A stretch of DNA of 64,000 bases, taken from the NCBI GenBank assembly GCA_947594835.1, contig CANQEH010000011.1, forward strand, positions 1 through 64,000, in the 5' to 3' direction. Under the pieces are notes generated by a model. That model ran no database searches. It was not told the DNA's origin and worked only from the letters and a program-made list of their open reading frames with translations. The DNA comes from an uncultured Acetatifactor sp. GTDB taxonomy: Bacteria; Bacillota; Clostridia; Lachnospirales; Lachnospiraceae. Below, piece by piece: positions 1 through 8,205 of the stretch. Each line of letters begins with the position of its first letter. The stretch's first letter is position 1. Position numbers and translations under genes: made by a program.

Positions 1-364
1 CTGTGTAGTCATAATCCTTCCCCGCCTTTTCACAGGTTCCCCGGCAGGCCACATAAGCCCTCATCCGCCTGCTTTCCCCTGCCTCTACGCCCATGATCTG
101 CGCAATCTTTTTCCCCGTTGCCTCCCCGCCCACAGGGCAGGCGTTTGCCGGCGCTTCCCCCTTGGCGATGGCGGCGGCAAGCCCCGCGCAGCCCGCATAG
201 CCGCAGCCGCCGCAGTTATTGCCGGGCAGGGCGGACAACACCGCTTCCTGTCTCTCATCCACTTCCACTTTAAAACGTATGCCGGCCACTCCCAGAAACA
301 GGCCCACGAAAATGCCCGTGATCCCCACTACCGCCGCAGCCGCCAGTATTCCTGCCAGGTTCAT
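1..364 (-). CDS. rnfB: RnfB, electron transport complex iron-sulfur subunit (N-terminal 121 residues; cut by window edge)
   Basis: The visible part starts with one hydrophobic helix (about residues 4-28) that anchors the protein in the membrane. It is followed by the four-cysteine cluster motif N-C-G-G-C-G-Y-x-G-C and a later C-P-V, typical of RnfB and its paralogues. RnfB passes electrons from reduced ferredoxin into the Rnf complex. The start ATG at 364 has GGAGAG upstream. It is the last gene of the rnfCDGEAB order, 12 nt behind rnfA. The C-terminal ferredoxin domains lie outside the window. Confidence 0.93.
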   Translation of the reverse strand, partial: MNLAGILAAAAVVGITGIFVGLFLGVAGIRFKVEVDERQEAVLSALPGNNCGGCGYAGCAGLAAAIAKGEAPANACPVGGEATGKKIAQIMGVEAGESRRMRAYVACRGTCEKAGKDYDYT

Positions 365-376
365 GTCTTCTCTCCT

Positions 377-961
377 CTACAAAAGTCCGGCAAATCCGCA
401 AAAGGCGATTGCCATCAGCCCTGCCGTCAACAGCACGATGGGCATCCCCTGAAACGGCCTCGGGATATCGTTGTAGGCAAGCTTCTCCCGGATGCCCGCC
501 AGGATCACGATGGCCACGGTAAAGCCCACAGATGTGGCAAACCCGTTTGTGATGCCAGCCAGGATACCGTACTCCTTCTGTACATTGGTGAGCGCCACTC
601 CCAGCACCGCGCAGTTGGTGGTGATCAGAGGCAGATATACCCCCAGGGCCTCATAGAGGGAGGGCATGGCCTTCTTCAAAAACATCTCCACAAACTGCAC
701 CAGCGCCGCAATGACCAGAATGAAGACGATGGTCTCCAGATATTCCACCTGAAACGGGCAGAGCACATATCGGTAGATCACGCCTGCCACCGCGCTGGCC
801 AGGGTGATCACGAAGATCACGGCAGCGCCCATGCCAGCCGCAGTACCCGTCCTGCGGGACACCCCCAGGAAAGGGCAAAGCCCCAGAAATTGGCTCAGCA
901 CCACATTGCTGACCAGGGATGAGGAAATCAAAATGACCAGAAGCTCTTTCACACTCTCCAT
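377..961 (-). CDS. rnfA: RnfA, integral membrane subunit of the Rnf complex
   Basis: A 194-residue protein with about six membrane helices, normal length for RnfA. The segment SNVVLSQFLGLCPFLGVS near residues 18-35 and the later LPLITTNCAVLG near 110 are the paired, inverted-topology Cys motifs conserved in RnfA/RnfE/NqrD/NqrE. Those cysteines bind the intramembrane iron centre in Rnf/NQR. The gene follows rnfE immediately (stop of rnfE at 962, start at 961), so translation is probably coupled. Confidence 0.96.
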   Translation of the reverse strand: MESVKELLVILISSSLVSNVVLSQFLGLCPFLGVSRRTGTAAGMGAAVIFVITLASAVAGVIYRYVLCPFQVEYLETIVFILVIAALVQFVEMFLKKAMPSLYEALGVYLPLITTNCAVLGVALTNVQKEYGILAGITNGFATSVGFTVAIVILAGIREKLAYNDIPRPFQGMPIVLLTAGLMAIAFCGFAGLL

Positions 962-1729
962 TTACTTCTCCTCCTCATCCAGATTTAAGATCGTCAGATC
1001 CTCCGGCTCCTGCCGGTCGTCTTCCTTTTTCTTCCCCTTGGTATCGTAAAACCGCTTTGTACAGCCTCCATCGGAACAGTTCATGCAGTCTTTGCTGCAT
1101 CCTGAGCCAATTTTTTCGTTTGGTTTCCCCGCTTTTTGCAATTTTTCCTTCACAAAGTTCTGCAGAGCCACCAGCGCCGCCAGTACAAAGAATGCGCCCG
1201 GCGCCTGGCCGAAGATTCGGATTGGGACATAGGCGTCTGGCAGGATCCCCCGGCCGAACAATTCCCCGGCGCCCAGCAGTTCGCGGACTCCGCCGATACA
1301 GGTCAACGCTGCGGCAAAGCCCAATCCCATGCCGATGCCGTCAAACAGGGAAGCCACGGGGGGATTGTGGTAGGCATAGCTCTCCGCCCGCCCCAGGATG
1401 ATACAGTTTACCACAATCAGCGGGATATATACCCCCAGGGAATCGTTCAGCGCCGGCAGATACGCCTGAAGCAGCAGCTGCACCACTGTCACAAAGGTGG
1501 CGATCACCACGATAAAGGCCGGGATCCGCACCCTGTCCGGGATGATACGGCGCAGCAGAGAGATGAAGAGGTTGCTCAAGGCCAGCACCGCCATGGTAGT
1601 CAGCCCCATGCCCAGGCCGTTTAGGGCGGAGGTGGTCACCGCCAGAGTGGGACACATCCCCAGCATGAGGACAAAGGTTGGATTTTCCTTCACAAGGCCG
1701 TTTAACAGCCTCTCTCCCGCTCTATTCAT
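962..1729 (-). CDS. rnfE: RnfE, integral membrane subunit with a cysteine-rich C-terminal tail
   Basis: A 255-residue membrane protein. The two RnfE signature segments are present: MLGMCPTLAVTTSALNG near residue 22 and LIVVNCIILGRAESYA near residue 103. About six helices end near residue 195. The last 60 residues are hydrophilic and carry C-S-K-D-C-x-x-C-x4-C, followed by a charged tail ending in EEEK. Typical NQR/Rnf E subunits stop shortly after the last helix, so this tail is an add-on (see findings). The start overlaps the end of rnfG by 8 nt. Confidence 0.95.
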   Translation of the reverse strand: MNRAGERLLNGLVKENPTFVLMLGMCPTLAVTTSALNGLGMGLTTMAVLALSNLFISLLRRIIPDRVRIPAFIVVIATFVTVVQLLLQAYLPALNDSLGVYIPLIVVNCIILGRAESYAYHNPPVASLFDGIGMGLGFAAALTCIGGVRELLGAGELFGRGILPDAYVPIRIFGQAPGAFFVLAALVALQNFVKEKLQKAGKPNEKIGSGCSKDCMNCSDGGCTKRFYDTKGKKKEDDRQEPEDLTILNLDEEEK

Positions 1730-2420
1730 CGCCGTCCCCTCCCTTCACCCCCAGGCACTGCCCCGGGTTTTCCATGAGATACCGCGCCGTCTGCAGTCCT
1801 GCGTTGACCGCATCTACCACGGCGGAGGTGGTGACGGTTGCGCTGGTGATGGCGTCCACCTCACTGTCTGACGCAGCACCCGTCTTGGTGTAGGTAAAGC
1901 GTTCCACCTGTTTTCCGGCAAACTGCGGCGCAAGCTGCGCGGGGGCTTCCATTCCCAGCCCGGCTGTCTCAGACAGCTCCAGTATGGAGACGCCCGTCAC
2001 CGTCCCCTCGTTGTCCACGCCCACATAGAGGACGATATCACCGCCGTATCCTTCTCCGGAAACTGCCTCCACGACCCAGCCGTACCCGTCTGAAACGCCG
2101 GCGGAAGCGTCCCGGCGGCTTCCCGCCGCCCGAAAAACGCTGCCGATCTCCACGCCTTCCCCGGAAAGCTGTTCCAGAAAGGCGCCGTCCAGCCGGTATT
2201 CCACGGGGACAAAGACCACCTTGTCTCCCCCATCCCCCAGATTCCCCGGCGCGGGGAAAGCTGCCGCGCAGGCTTCCTGGACGGCCTTTTCCTGCTGCAG
2301 GCGGATGGGCTCTTTGGTGAGGCCATGCACCACGCCTAAGATAAGACCCGACAGCAGGGTGATCCCAAACAGGATGCCCGCCTCTTTCCACATCTGCTTT
2401 CTGTCATCCCTGCTTCCCAT
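1722..2420 (-). CDS. rnfG: RnfG, FMN-binding subunit of the Rnf complex
   Basis: About 232 residues. One N-terminal membrane helix (about residues 12-34) is followed by an extracytoplasmic FMN-binding domain. The motif DAITSATVTTSAVV near residue 200 corresponds to the S/T-G-A-T-x-T site at which FMN is bound covalently to a threonine in RnfG/NqrC. The ATG at 2420 is preceded by GGGAGG at suitable spacing. An in-frame GTG at 2441 is possible but lacks such a site. The start lies inside the end of rnfD (17-nt overlap). Confidence 0.94.
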   Translation of the reverse strand: MGSRDDRKQMWKEAGILFGITLLSGLILGVVHGLTKEPIRLQQEKAVQEACAAAFPAPGNLGDGGDKVVFVPVEYRLDGAFLEQLSGEGVEIGSVFRAAGSRRDASAGVSDGYGWVVEAVSGEGYGGDIVLYVGVDNEGTVTGVSILELSETAGLGMEAPAQLAPQFAGKQVERFTYTKTGAASDSEVDAITSATVTTSAVVDAVNAGLQTARYLMENPGQCLGVKGGDGDE

Positions 2421-3375
2421 GGCGGACACCTCCCTTCCCACGGCCGAAAGCGGCTGGCCTGGTGTATTTTTCGATCAAGGGCACCAGAAGGTTGCCAAGC
2501 AGGATGGCATAGGAGACGCCCTCTGCGGAGGAGCCGAAGACACGGAAGATCCCCGTCATCAGCCCCAGAAAAATGCCGTACACATACTGGCCCTTGGCAG
2601 TGATGGGCCGGGTCACATAATCTGTCGCCATGAAAAAGGCGCCAAGCATCAGGCCGCCGCCTGCCAGCTGGGCCGACAGGTAGTTTAAGTCGAATCCCCT
2701 GCCGCCGAAAAAGCCCACAAACAGCACAAAGGAAACCAGATAACTGCCGGGCACCCGCAGGTCGATAATCCCAAGCAGAAGCAGCAGGCAGGCCCCTGCC
2801 GCAATGGCAATCACGGAGGTCTCCCCGATGGTGCCCCCCACGCGCCCCACAATCATATCCAGGACATTGACCTGCTCCCCTGCCTTTAACAGGGCAAGGG
2901 GCGTAGCGCCCGTCCAGGCGTCACAGGTAAAGTCCGTCATCTGGGCGGGAAAGGAGATTAACAGAAAGCACCGGGCCGCCAGCGCCGGGTTCACAAAGTT
3001 CTGCCCCAGGCCGCCAAAGAGCATTTTAACCACCAGAATGGCAAACACGCTGCCCAGCGCACCCATCCACAGGGGAACGCCCACCGGCAGGTTTAACGCC
3101 AGCAAAAGTCCCGTGACAGCCGCAGACAGATCCCATGCGGTGTTTTTCTGTCCGGCGTGGCCGCAGACATACCGCATAAAGAGCCAGAAACAGATCTCCG
3201 TCAGCACGGCGGCAGAAACGGTCACAAGCATCACCGCCAAAGCCCGGGGGCCAAAGGCATAGATGCCGTATCCGGCAGTCGGCATCAGGGCCAGCAGCAC
3301 GGCCAGCATGATGCCGCTTGTGGTCCATTTGGACCGAATATGGGGATTGGATGACACACTCCGTAATTTTTCCAC
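2404..3375 (-). CDS. rnfD: RnfD, flavin-carrying membrane subunit of the Rnf complex
   Basis: About 323 residues with eight to ten membrane helices. The motif DAWTGATPLALL carries the threonine that is flavinylated in RnfD/NqrB. I chose the GTG at 3375 because AGGAGGGGAG sits just upstream and the protein then begins VEKLRSVSSNPHIRS, like other RnfD N termini. The longer reading frame (to 3483) runs into rnfC without a ribosome-binding site. GTG starts 11 nt behind the rnfC stop. Confidence 0.94.
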   Translation of the reverse strand: MEKLRSVSSNPHIRSKWTTSGIMLAVLLALMPTAGYGIYAFGPRALAVMLVTVSAAVLTEICFWLFMRYVCGHAGQKNTAWDLSAAVTGLLLALNLPVGVPLWMGALGSVFAILVVKMLFGGLGQNFVNPALAARCFLLISFPAQMTDFTCDAWTGATPLALLKAGEQVNVLDMIVGRVGGTIGETSVIAIAAGACLLLLLGIIDLRVPGSYLVSFVLFVGFFGGRGFDLNYLSAQLAGGGLMLGAFFMATDYVTRPITAKGQYVYGIFLGLMTGIFRVFGSSAEGVSYAILLGNLLVPLIEKYTRPAAFGRGKGGVRHGKQG

Positions 3376-3386
3376 GCTCTCCCCTC

Positions 3387-4700
3387 CTACTTCTTCTGTT
3401 TTGCCAGCAGAATCCTGCGCATGGATTTGATCTCCTGGGTCAGCGGCCTTTTGGCGGGACAGATAAAGCTGCAGCACCCGCACTCACAGCACTCCAGCCC
3501 GTCGTTTGCCAGAAAAGCTTCCTCGTCAAAATGCGCCGCCTGGTCAGCCAGCCTGCTCGGCAGGATCCGTTCCGGGCATACCTCCACGCAGCGGCCGCAG
3601 TTGATGCAGGGCCCCGGCTCCATGGCGGAAACCTCGTCCTTCGTCAGCGCCAGGAGAGCCGTGGACGTCTTTGCCACAGGCACCTCCAGATCAAACAGGG
3701 CGACGCCCATCATGGGGCCTCCGCAGATGATCTTTTGCGGCGGCGTCTTAAATCCTCCGGCCTGATCCAGCACCTCCTGATAGCTGGTGCCGATTCTCAC
3801 CCGGAAATTCCGGGGATCGGCCACCGCGTCTCCCGTGACGGTGACGATACGCTCCGTCAGGGGGATCCCTTCCGTCACCGCCCTGTACACCGCCACCAGG
3901 GTATCCACGTTGTCCACCACGCATCCCGCGTCCGCAGGCAGCATCCCGGCGTTGATTTTCCGCCCGGTGACCGCGTCGATCAGCATACGCTCGCCGCCCT
4001 GCGGATATTTTGTCTTCAATGCCTTTACGCTGATCCGCGGCTCGTCTTTGGTCAGCCGTTTCAGCAGGGAAATGCAGTCCGGCTTGTTGTCCTCTATGGC
4101 CAGAATCCCGTGGGCCCGCTCGAACAGGCGAAGCAGGATCTTTAAGCCGCCCACCAGTTTTTCCGGCTCCTCCACCATCCGGCGGTAATCGGAGGTGAGG
4201 TAAGGCTCGCACTCCGCGCAGTTTGCGATCACATATTCGATCTTTGCCGGATCCTTTGGCGAGAGCTTGACGTGTGTGGGAAAACCCGCGCCTCCCATGC
4301 CCACGATCCCCGCCTCCCGTATGCGGCCCAGGATTTCCTCCCTTTCCGCCTTCGCAGGCAGTGCCGCAAGGGGCGCCGCCTTCTCGTATAGGCCGTCGTT
4401 TGCCACCACAATGCTCATCTCCAGTCCGCCGGACGACACCCGCCTGAGTTCAATGGCTTTCACGGTGCCGGACACGGAGGCATGAACCGGAGCAGAGACA
4501 AAGGCGCTGCTGTCAGCGATCTTCTGTCCTTCCAGCACTCTGTCCCCCTTCGCCACGATGGGCTGGGCCGGGGCGCCGATATGCTGGCGCAGGGGAAAAA
4601 CCAGTTCCTGCCCGGGCCAGACGTCCTGGATCGGTTTCCCCTTGGACAGCTCTTTGCCGTCGTAGATGTGGATCCCTCCTGAAAATGTCAGTTTTGCCAT
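3387..4700 (-). CDS. rnfC: RnfC, NADH-binding iron-sulfur/flavin subunit of the Rnf complex
   Basis: About 437 residues. It begins MAKLTFSGGIHIYDGK, the usual RnfC start. A glycine-rich segment GIVGMGGAGFPTH near residue 130 marks the NADH/FMN-binding fold shared with NuoF. Two 4Fe-4S motifs lie near the C terminus: CINCGRCVEVCP and CCECGCCSFICP. RnfC is the peripheral subunit where NAD+ is reduced. It is the first gene of the operon; AAAGGGAAG precedes the ATG at 4700. A 17-bp palindrome lies about 23 bp upstream (separate entry). Confidence 0.96.
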   Translation of the reverse strand: MAKLTFSGGIHIYDGKELSKGKPIQDVWPGQELVFPLRQHIGAPAQPIVAKGDRVLEGQKIADSSAFVSAPVHASVSGTVKAIELRRVSSGGLEMSIVVANDGLYEKAAPLAALPAKAEREEILGRIREAGIVGMGGAGFPTHVKLSPKDPAKIEYVIANCAECEPYLTSDYRRMVEEPEKLVGGLKILLRLFERAHGILAIEDNKPDCISLLKRLTKDEPRISVKALKTKYPQGGERMLIDAVTGRKINAGMLPADAGCVVDNVDTLVAVYRAVTEGIPLTERIVTVTGDAVADPRNFRVRIGTSYQEVLDQAGGFKTPPQKIICGGPMMGVALFDLEVPVAKTSTALLALTKDEVSAMEPGPCINCGRCVEVCPERILPSRLADQAAHFDEEAFLANDGLECCECGCCSFICPAKRPLTQEIKSMRRILLAKQKK

Positions 4701-4722
4701 ACCGCGCTTCCCTTTCTGTAAG

Positions 4723-4739
4723 GCATTGCCGGGCAATGC
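4723..4739. promoter_or_regulatory. 17-bp perfect palindrome upstream of rnfC
   Basis: GCATTGCC and GGCAATGC are exact inverse complements around one central G. The site lies 23-39 bp upstream of the rnfC start in the divergent rnfC/4887 gap. It could be a protein-binding operator or a small hairpin in the rnf leader. It has no U-run, so it is not a terminator. Confidence 0.5.
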
Positions 4740-4886
4740 ATCGTGATTTGTCGAAACGGACAGAATATTCTTTTCTAAATATACTATTTTTTTCGCTAAA
4801 ATACTACTGCAAATTAGAAAAATATGATATGATTTTCATAAGTCAGACAGACAAAACCGCGTGAATTGTTCTGACAGGAGGCTGTT

Positions 4887-5990
4887 ATGAGAATCTGTGA
4901 AGAGACCATTGAAAATTTTTCCATCTGCTATCCCTTAGAGCAGCTGGCTCCCCTGGAATGTGTTTTGTTCCTGGATATTGAGACTACAGGCTTTACCCCC
5001 CGTTCCTCCTATCTTTACCTGGTGGGCTGCGCCTACTATCTGGCGGGGAAATGGCACACGAGACAGTGGATGGCTGAAAATTACGATCAGGAAGAGGTTA
5101 TCCTCAAAGCGTTTTTCGAGTTTGCCAGGCACTACCGTTATCTGGTTCACTACAACGGCAACAACTTCGATCTGCCCTTCCTCACCCAGAAATGCAAGCA
5201 GTATTCGCTGCCCTACACCTTCGACGACTTCCAGGGCATCGACCTGTACCGCCGCATCTCGCCCTATAAATTTTTCCTGCACCTGCCCAACTGCAAGCAA
5301 AAGACCGTGGAGCAGTTTCTGGGCATTGACAGAAAGGACGTGTTTTCCGGCGGGGAACTCATCGGGATTTACCAGGACTACCTGAAAAATCCCACCGAAT
5401 TTTCCGAAAATGCCCTGTTCCTTCACAATGCAGACGACGTGAAGGGGATGCTGCAGACGCTGCCCATCCTGTCCTATTACGATCTCTTTAACCAGCCCCT
5501 GCGGGCAAAGAAAGTCCAGGCAAACCACTACCGGGATGTAAACGGCAGCCCGCGCCAGGAGCTGCTCATCACCCTGGCATTGGATCAGCCGCTTCCAAAG
5601 CCCGTCCTGGCCAACGCCTGCGGGTGTTATTTCCGGGGCGAGGGCGCCCAGGCCACGCTGAAAATCCCCATCTATGAGGAGGAACTGAAATACTTTTACG
5701 CCAATTACCGGGACTACTACTATCTCCCCCAGGAGGACGTGGCGCTGCACAAATCGGTGGCCGGCTTTGTGGACAAAGAATATCGGATCCCGGCCTCCGC
5801 CTCCAACTGCTATACCAGAAAGTTTTCCACCTATCTGCCCCAGTGGGATATCCTCTTCCAGCCCTTCTTCAAACGCGATTACCGAAGCAAGGAATTGTTT
5901 TTTGAACTGACGGAGGATCTGAAAAAAGACCGCCAGGCCTTCTCCGACTACGCCGCCCATGTGCTGGGAATGATGGCTTCCACCTACTGA
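4887..5990 (+). CDS. YprB-like protein with RNase H-fold (DEDD) exonuclease domain
   Basis: 367 residues. The N-terminal half is a DnaQ-like fold: LFLDIETTGF near residue 30 (Asp/Glu metal ligands), HYNGNNFDLPFL near residue 90 and HNADDVKG near residue 185. This matches the YprB/ribonuclease H-like family. The C-terminal half (about 210-367) has no motif I can assign. The ATG at 4887 is preceded by GACAGGAGG. It is one of only two plus-strand genes and is divergent from rnfC. Its substrate is unknown; an exonuclease role is inferred from the fold. Confidence 0.8.
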   Translation: MRICEETIENFSICYPLEQLAPLECVLFLDIETTGFTPRSSYLYLVGCAYYLAGKWHTRQWMAENYDQEEVILKAFFEFARHYRYLVHYNGNNFDLPFLTQKCKQYSLPYTFDDFQGIDLYRRISPYKFFLHLPNCKQKTVEQFLGIDRKDVFSGGELIGIYQDYLKNPTEFSENALFLHNADDVKGMLQTLPILSYYDLFNQPLRAKKVQANHYRDVNGSPRQELLITLALDQPLPKPVLANACGCYFRGEGAQATLKIPIYEEELKYFYANYRDYYYLPQEDVALHKSVAGFVDKEYRIPASASNCYTRKFSTYLPQWDILFQPFFKRDYRSKELFFELTEDLKKDRQAFSDYAAHVLGMMASTY

Positions 5991-5992
5991 AG

Positions 5993-6181
5993 ATGTTCCA
6001 CTCTGGCGACTTACTGAAACTGTTTTGCTCTAAAGGCTTACTAACACTGTCACGCTCTGACGGCTGACTAAAATTGTTTTGCTCTGACGGATTGCTAAAA
6101 CTGTTCCACTCTGGCAACTCACTAAAACTGGTTTGCTCTGACGGCTTACAAAAGCTGTTCTGCTCCGGCGAAAAACAAAAA
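5993..6181. repeat. Seven-copy 27-bp tandem repeat (minisatellite)
   Basis: Seven imperfect units of exactly 27 bp begin at 5993, 6020, 6047, 6074, 6101, 6128 and 6155. The shared core is CTGTT..(C/G)CTCTG.CGGCTTACTAAAA with variation between units. The array fills the space from the stop of the gene at 4887-5990 to the shared terminator. Because 27 is divisible by three, the minus strand stays open across it and reads as seven 9-residue units of the type PSEQNSFSK. No ribosome-binding site supports translating it. Confidence 0.85.
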
Positions 6182-6220
6182 GGCTGTGAAAAATGGGCGA
6201 AACCCCATGTTTTCACAGCC
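6182..6220 (-). terminator. Terminator of cheR, hairpin usable in both directions
   Basis: GGCTGTGAAAA pairs with TTTTCACAGCC, and ATGGG with CCCAT, around a small loop. Read on the minus strand, the hairpin is followed by TTTTTGTTTTT, which makes it a strong terminator for the cheR operon. On the plus strand it is followed by TCTTTTATG and may also stop transcripts from the convergent upstream gene. Confidence 0.88.
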
Positions 6221-6250
6221 TCTTTTATGTACCACTTTCCAATGCTTTTC

Positions 6251-7039
6251 TCACGGCTTCTGGTAAAAGAAGGAATTTTTCCTCTCATAGCCGATTTCTT
6301 TGTAATTGATAATCTGCTCGGTGCTCCCGATAAAGAGAACGCCTCTGCCGGCCAGCGCCTTGTAAAACTTGCGGAAGACGTCTTCTTTTGCCTCCTCCGT
6401 AAAGTAGATCAGCACGTTGCGGCAGACGATCAGATGGCACTCTGCGGGGTAGGCGTCCTTTAAAAGATTGTGCTCCTTAAACTCTACCCTGGCCTTGACC
6501 TCATCCGCAATCTTGTAGGAAGGGCCGACCTTCGCAAAAAACTTTTTCTTGAGATCCTCCGGCACAGCTTCCACGCTCTTTTCGGAATACAGCCCTGCTT
6601 TCGCTTTCTCGATCACCTGTTTATCCAGATCGGTGGCAAAGATCCGGATATTGGCTAACGGCAGATGCCTGGACATGGCCATCACCAGGGAATAGGGCTC
6701 GTCTCCGGTAGAGCAGGCCGCGCTCCATACCTTCAGATTCTTTCCAAACTTCTGAATCAGTTCCGGGATGATCTGCTCATCCATCAGCTTCCACTGCTCC
6801 GGATTGCGGTAAAATTCAGACACATTGATGGTGATATAATTTACAAACTCGTCGAAAAGTACCTTGTCTGTCCGCAATCGCAGCACATACTGATCATAAC
6901 CCTCGATCTTATGCTTTGTAATCAGGGTGTCGATGCGGCGTTTCATCTGCTTTTCTTTGTAACAGTTCAGGTCAATTGCTGTAAGGGCCAGCACTTCTCT
7001 TTTCAAGTACTCATAATCATACACCATGGCCTTCACCAT
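6251..7039 (-). CDS. cheR: CheR-type protein glutamate methyltransferase
   Basis: 262 residues. The N-terminal helical CheR domain holds RRIDTLITKHKIEGYDQYV and FVNYITINVSEFYRNPEQW. The SAM-binding domain follows, with VWSAACSTGDEPYSLVM (CheR motif I) and HLIVCRNVLIYFTEEAK near residue 205. It methylates chemoreceptor glutamates using SAM. No other chemotaxis gene is present here, so its receptor partners lie elsewhere or it serves another sensory system. An alternative start is the ATG at 7027; neither has a strong ribosome-binding site. Confidence 0.9.
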   Translation of the reverse strand: MVKAMVYDYEYLKREVLALTAIDLNCYKEKQMKRRIDTLITKHKIEGYDQYVLRLRTDKVLFDEFVNYITINVSEFYRNPEQWKLMDEQIIPELIQKFGKNLKVWSAACSTGDEPYSLVMAMSRHLPLANIRIFATDLDKQVIEKAKAGLYSEKSVEAVPEDLKKKFFAKVGPSYKIADEVKARVEFKEHNLLKDAYPAECHLIVCRNVLIYFTEEAKEDVFRKFYKALAGRGVLFIGSTEQIINYKEIGYERKNSFFYQKP

Positions 7040-7068
7040 CCCGCAGGTTGCTTGCTTTTAACTGATGC

Positions 7069-8205
7069 TCACTCGTCCTCCTGCGCTGCAATCACAGCGT
7101 CGATGTCTACGGACACCTCATCCGCATCGGCTTCCTCCTGTGCCGCAGGTTCGGGAGCCGAAAGCGCCTTGATGCTCAGGGATATCTTCTTGTCCGCCTC
7201 ATTGAAGTCCACTACTTTCGCAGTCACTTCCTGCCCAACAGACAATACGTCCGAGGGCTTCTCAATGTGTTCCTTTGCGATCTGGGATACATGGAGCAGC
7301 GCGTCCACGCCGGGCTCCAGCTCTATAAATGCGCCGAAATCAGTCATGCGGGCAACCTTTCCGGTCACCACGCTGCCAGCCGCATACTTGCCCGCAGCAT
7401 CCTTCCAGGGATTAGAATCCTCAAATTTCAAGGACAGCGCGATCTTTGTGCCGTTGATCTCTTTGATCAGCACCTTCAGATTGTCGCCCACCTTGAAGAC
7501 CTTCTTGGGATGCTCGATCCTGCCCCAGGACATCTCAGAGATGTGAAGCAGGCCGTCCACGCCGCCCAGGTCCACAAATGCGCCGAAATCGGTGACGTTC
7601 TTCACGATTCCTTCCACAACGTCCCCCTCTTTGATGCGCTCGAACAATTCCTTCTGCAGTTCCGCCTTCTTTGCGGCGATCAGCTGTCTGCGATCCCCGA
7701 TGTATCTCCTCTTTTTGGGGTTGTACTCGCTGATGACAAACTCGATCTCCTTGCCCGCATACTTGGTCAGATCCTTCTCATAAGTATCGGACACAAGGCT
7801 GGCGGGGATAAATACCCTTACCTCGTCCACGACAACGCTCAGGCCGCCGTCCAGCACCTGGGTAACCACTGCCTTGAGCACTTCCCTGTTGTTGTACGCT
7901 TCCTCAATCCGCTTGTTGCCCCTGTCTGCAGCCAGCCTCTTGTAGGTGAGCACCACCTGGCCCTCGCCGTCGTTCACCTTCAGCACCTTGACTTCCATGG
8001 TGTCGCCCGGCTTGACAGCCGCAGTCAGATCCACACTGGGATCGTTCGTATATTCATTCTTTGTAAGAATACCGTCTGACTTGTATCCGATGTTCAGCAC
8101 GATTTCATCCGGCTTGACATCGATGACTGTACCTTCGACTACCTCTCCCGCGTGTATTGTTTTGATAGAATCTTCCAGCATTTGTTCAAAAGTTAATTCT
8201 GACAT
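7069..8205 (-). CDS. S1 RNA-binding domain protein (ribosomal protein S1-like), four S1 repeats
   Basis: About 378 residues. Four S1 domains start near residues 20, 105, 190 and 275. The third and fourth have the typical FGAFVDLGGVDGLLHISEMSW and FGAFIELEPGVDALLHVSQ cores; the second is the most diverged. The tail is acidic and Ala/Glu-rich. The ATG at 8205 has AGGAGG nine bases upstream and lies inside the end of ispH (20-nt overlap). In several clostridia IspH and S1 are one fused protein; here they are two coupled genes. Confidence 0.92.
   Translation of the reverse strand: MSELTFEQMLEDSIKTIHAGEVVEGTVIDVKPDEIVLNIGYKSDGILTKNEYTNDPSVDLTAAVKPGDTMEVKVLKVNDGEGQVVLTYKRLAADRGNKRIEEAYNNREVLKAVVTQVLDGGLSVVVDEVRVFIPASLVSDTYEKDLTKYAGKEIEFVISEYNPKKRRYIGDRRQLIAAKKAELQKELFERIKEGDVVEGIVKNVTDFGAFVDLGGVDGLLHISEMSWGRIEHPKKVFKVGDNLKVLIKEINGTKIALSLKFEDSNPWKDAAGKYAAGSVVTGKVARMTDFGAFIELEPGVDALLHVSQIAKEHIEKPSDVLSVGQEVTAKVVDFNEADKKISLSIKALSAPEPAAQEEADADEVSVDIDAVIAAQEDE

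Noticed and set aside
3318..4145. Plus-strand frame of 275 codons opposite rnfC
   Set aside because: A GC-rich antisense shadow without start signals; rnfC motifs are clear on the other strand.
4935..5960. Long minus-strand frame (341 codons) opposite the YprB-like gene
   Set aside because: It is the shadow of the real plus-strand gene; no family resemblance and no start signals.
5993..6181. CRISPR array
   Set aside because: The units are contiguous with no unique spacers, and no cas genes are present.
5869..6288. Minus-strand open frame of 139 codons encoding 9-residue repeats
   Set aside because: It overlaps the ends of two well-supported genes, has no ribosome-binding site and crosses a strong terminator. 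Its openness follows from the 27-bp repeat.
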